Of a stretch of 49,281 nt of DNA, positions 47,466-49,281 are shown one piece after another; the stretch's first letter is position 1; each line of letters starts with the position of its first letter. The DNA is from DAIPJH01 sp036770365 (GTDB lineage: Bacteria > Pseudomonadota > Alphaproteobacteria > Rickettsiales > UBA998): NCBI GenBank assembly GCA_036770365.1, contig DAIPJH010000014.1, positions 1-49,281 of the forward strand, given 5' to 3'. The position numbers were made by a program, and so were the translations under genes. The notes below the pieces were generated by a model. The model was given only the letters and a program-made list of their open reading frames with translations. It made no database searches and had not been told where the DNA came from.

Positions 47466-47837
47466 ATGATAATAACTAGCAAAAATAAAAACTTGGAATT
47501 ATTCCCAAGCCACCTACGTATTGAAGTTCAGAAGAATTTGAACAATATCAAGAACAGAAATTCAACGGTTTCTGACTCAACATACATCGACATCAAGAGA
47601 GCTTTTTTAAGCCCAGATCTTTATGGAATGTGGCATGCCTTAACTAAGAACAATCGTTATGACGATTTAAAGCTCCTTAACTTTTGTAATTGCCTCTTCT
47701 TGCTTCCGTTCTATGTCTCTGCAATTGAAAAGATCATTGCATCTGAAAAGCTCATCCTAGATGTAAAAAACCTCAAAAAAGAAAAGTGCCATGTAAAGAC
47801 AGCGGTTTGCGAACTTAAATATACTTGTAATTTTTGA
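47466..47837 (+). CDS. Small protein of unknown function, 123 residues
   Basis: A 123-residue, Lys/Asn-rich, AT-rich open frame. One hydrophobic stretch (about residues 70-86, NFCNCLFLLPFYVSAI) could be a membrane helix or a buried helix. Four cysteines occur. No family is recognised and no ribosome binding site precedes the ATG, so it might be a remnant or chance frame. The base composition differs from pnp and resembles the following genes. Confidence 0.35.
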   Translation: MIITSKNKNLELFPSHLRIEVQKNLNNIKNRNSTVSDSTYIDIKRAFLSPDLYGMWHALTKNNRYDDLKLLNFCNCLFLLPFYVSAIEKIIASEKLILDVKNLKKEKCHVKTAVCELKYTCNF

Positions 47838-47952
47838 TCGTCAGAAAATGATAATCATAAGATGATTATATTTACATGAATATATCCTTTTGATAGAAAC
47901 AATGGCATCAACATCATCTCCTAGATGTAAATATTTCATAGGATGTAAAACA

Positions 47953-48546
47953 ATGAATAATTTGACACAAAGAATCATATTTGGCGGCACAGCGTTGTTG
48001 CTTGCAGCGTGTGCTACTGACCCAGAGGTGAAGCCTGATGCGCCGATTGTGAAGGATGAAAGTGCGGTAAGTTTTACACCTATGTGGCAGTTTTGTCAGG
48101 ATTTACAGTCTGGCAATGGAAAAAGCCAGACTACATTAGAAGAGTTTGTTAAATGGGATGATGTAATATTTACAGGAAAAGCAGTTGAAAGAAGGTTGAG
48201 ATACAAAAAAGGTTCTCATTTTAATGGGTGTTGGGTCAAATTTAAAATTGAAGAAGTTATAAAAGGGCATCTGGACAAAGAAATCTGGGTCAAAGCATTT
48301 TATGCAGATAACGATATGGGGCATGTTTTCAGTTATCAAAACTGCTACTTGAAGCCTGGTAAAATGTATCTTCTTACAGGTAAGAAATCTTCCCATAATA
48401 AGTTTCTAGATTATGATGTGGTATCCGTTCACAAAGATGTAGCTAGCCCCTCCCGCTACAAATGTTCTCCAGTTGAACTTTTAGAAAATTCTAAAAGCCT
48501 TATTCAACAGATTAAATCAATTTTGAAAGATGGTAAAAAGTCATGA
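47953..48546 (+). CDS. Lipoprotein of unknown function, possibly NTR-like
   Basis: A 197-residue lipoprotein with lipobox ending in Cys20 (LLLAAC), mature region with a V-I-F-T-G-K-A-V-E-R-R strand, W-V-K-F-K-I-E-E-V-I-K-G-H-L-D-K-E-I-W-V-K-A-F, and L-K-P-G-K-M-Y-L-L. This pattern of strands and four cysteines resembles netrin/TIMP-like (NTR) domains in bacterial proteins, by eye only. The ATG at 47953 has AGGA upstream; the frame opens at 47890. Its stop overlaps the protease start (ATGA), so the two are translationally coupled. Confidence 0.68.
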   Translation: MNNLTQRIIFGGTALLLAACATDPEVKPDAPIVKDESAVSFTPMWQFCQDLQSGNGKSQTTLEEFVKWDDVIFTGKAVERRLRYKKGSHFNGCWVKFKIEEVIKGHLDKEIWVKAFYADNDMGHVFSYQNCYLKPGKMYLLTGKKSSHNKFLDYDVVSVHKDVASPSRYKCSPVELLENSKSLIQQIKSILKDGKKS

Positions 48547-49281
48547 GTTTTTATACAGATATTAAAGGATCTTATCAATGGTCAAATTTGAGTATTCCTT
48601 ATACGACTTCCGTATTGTTTTATTCAGATACAATATATCCTGTTATAACTGATTCAGTAAATTTAATCTCGGGTAATCCAGCCACTCCCAATACAGCAAT
48701 GGTTAGCCAAGCTTTGAGTGAATGGTCGCGAGTTGTTAAATTTACTTTTACTTCTGCTGTGCCTGCATCTGCAAAGTTAGGTTTATTAGAAGTACCAACC
48801 GTAACGAATGGACCTAATGGTGAAAATTATACAGGTGTAACCATCCCTACGACTCAACCACTTGATACAGCTAACTCCTACCGCGCAATTTTTGTGGAGG
48901 CAAATCAAAGTCAATATCTCTACTTGCACGAACTTGGTCATGCTTTGGGGTTGGATCATCCGCTGCATGGTGCGGGGGATGCGGCTGGATATAACCGTGA
49001 CACAACAATTATGTCCTACAATGTTGGAGCAAGTAAATTGAGTGCCAATAGCATTCAAATTACACCGATGATGTTTGACATTGCTACAATATAGCAAATC
49101 TACGGCAGAAGTAATATTAATACAACCACTTCGGGAGACACAACCTATAGCGCAACAGCAAACACCATTCCAAACTCAACCCTTAAAACTATTGCGATTG
49201 ATGGCTCTTTATCAATGTTTACGTTATGGGATGCTGGTGGGACGGATACGATTGATATAAGTGCTGTGACTGCGGTGCCGA
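48543..49281 (+). pseudogene. Serralysin-like metalloprotease interrupted by in-frame TAG, cut by window edge
   Basis: The N-terminal 183 residues hold a metzincin catalytic domain: HELGHALGLDHP (His129, Glu130, His133, His139) and Met-turn TTIMSYN (Met157). No signal peptide is seen, as expected for type I-secreted serralysins. After M-M-F-D-I-A-T-I comes TAG at 49092-49094, then the same frame continues for at least 61 residues, with Q-I-Y-G and F-T-L-W-D-A-G-G-T-D-T-I-D, the usual entry to the RTX calcium-binding part. One base change from CAG would give the TAG. It is either a broken gene, a read-through case or a sequencing error. Confidence 0.8.

Overview
The window looks like chromosomal DNA of a flagellated alphaproteobacterium with fairly low GC. 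NDUFA12 (the B17.2 accessory subunit of complex I), a DUF2155 protein, an MlaD with alphaproteobacterial features, the flgB-flgC-fliE-fliQ block and a sigma-54-type flagellar promoter all point that way. I cannot name a genus. The housekeeping genes use AT-rich codons. A 12.4-kb integrated island (about 31712-44134) looks more GC-rich by eye.

Layout. 1-6423 (+): a dicarboxylate/glutamate symporter, then NDUFA12, mlaD, a DUF2155 protein, an M48 lipoprotein protease, trpS and a membrane-anchored protein, closed by a 17-bp perfect hairpin. 6491-10347 (-): two secreted Cys-rich proteins of unknown function. 10428-15268 (-): a Gld-like ABC exporter operon (ATPase, permease, GldG-like, DUF4340), preceded by ppa and a thioredoxin-fold membrane protein. 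17027-24517: a pentapeptide-repeat membrane protein, a LOG-family hydrolase, a large TPR protein, a 61-aa protein, and frr-uppS-cdsA-dxr with tight overlaps. 24592-29610: a PcfJ-domain protein, the flagellar block read leftward from a sigma-54-like promoter, csrA read rightward, an FlhB C-terminal-like protein and a MazF-like toxin lying between 40-bp direct repeats. 29874-31467: an unknown membrane protein and a parDE pair.

The most interesting part is the island. It has split a tRNA gene with anticodon CAT in its anticodon loop. The 5' half lies at about 44124-44163 and the 3' half at about 31676-31722, and the two halves pair well in the acceptor and anticodon stems. Only an 11-bp core (CGTTATGAGCG on the + strand) is shared, so the element does not rebuild the host gene. 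It carries instead a complete tRNA(CAT) gene with encoded CCA (43873-43948) just inside its right end. Copies of AACCTTATTGCG-like repeats lie at both ends and resemble integrase arm sites. The cargo is a tyrosine integrase, an unknown protein, an AlpA-like regulator, a Prim-Pol/D5 helicase, a DUF3768 protein, a methyltransferase facing a PD-(D/E)XK nuclease, and a CBASS anti-phage operon (DUF2188, CD-NTase, stand-alone E2-like protein, CapV patatin phospholipase). Divergent from the operon is an HTH plus ImmA/IrrE pair resembling CapH/CapP, across a promoter region with three palindromes.

44392-49281: pnp (-) with its terminator, about 800 bases of non-coding DNA with repeat-like sequence, a small unknown ORF, a lipoprotein, and a serralysin-like metalloprotease interrupted by an in-frame TAG and cut by the window edge.
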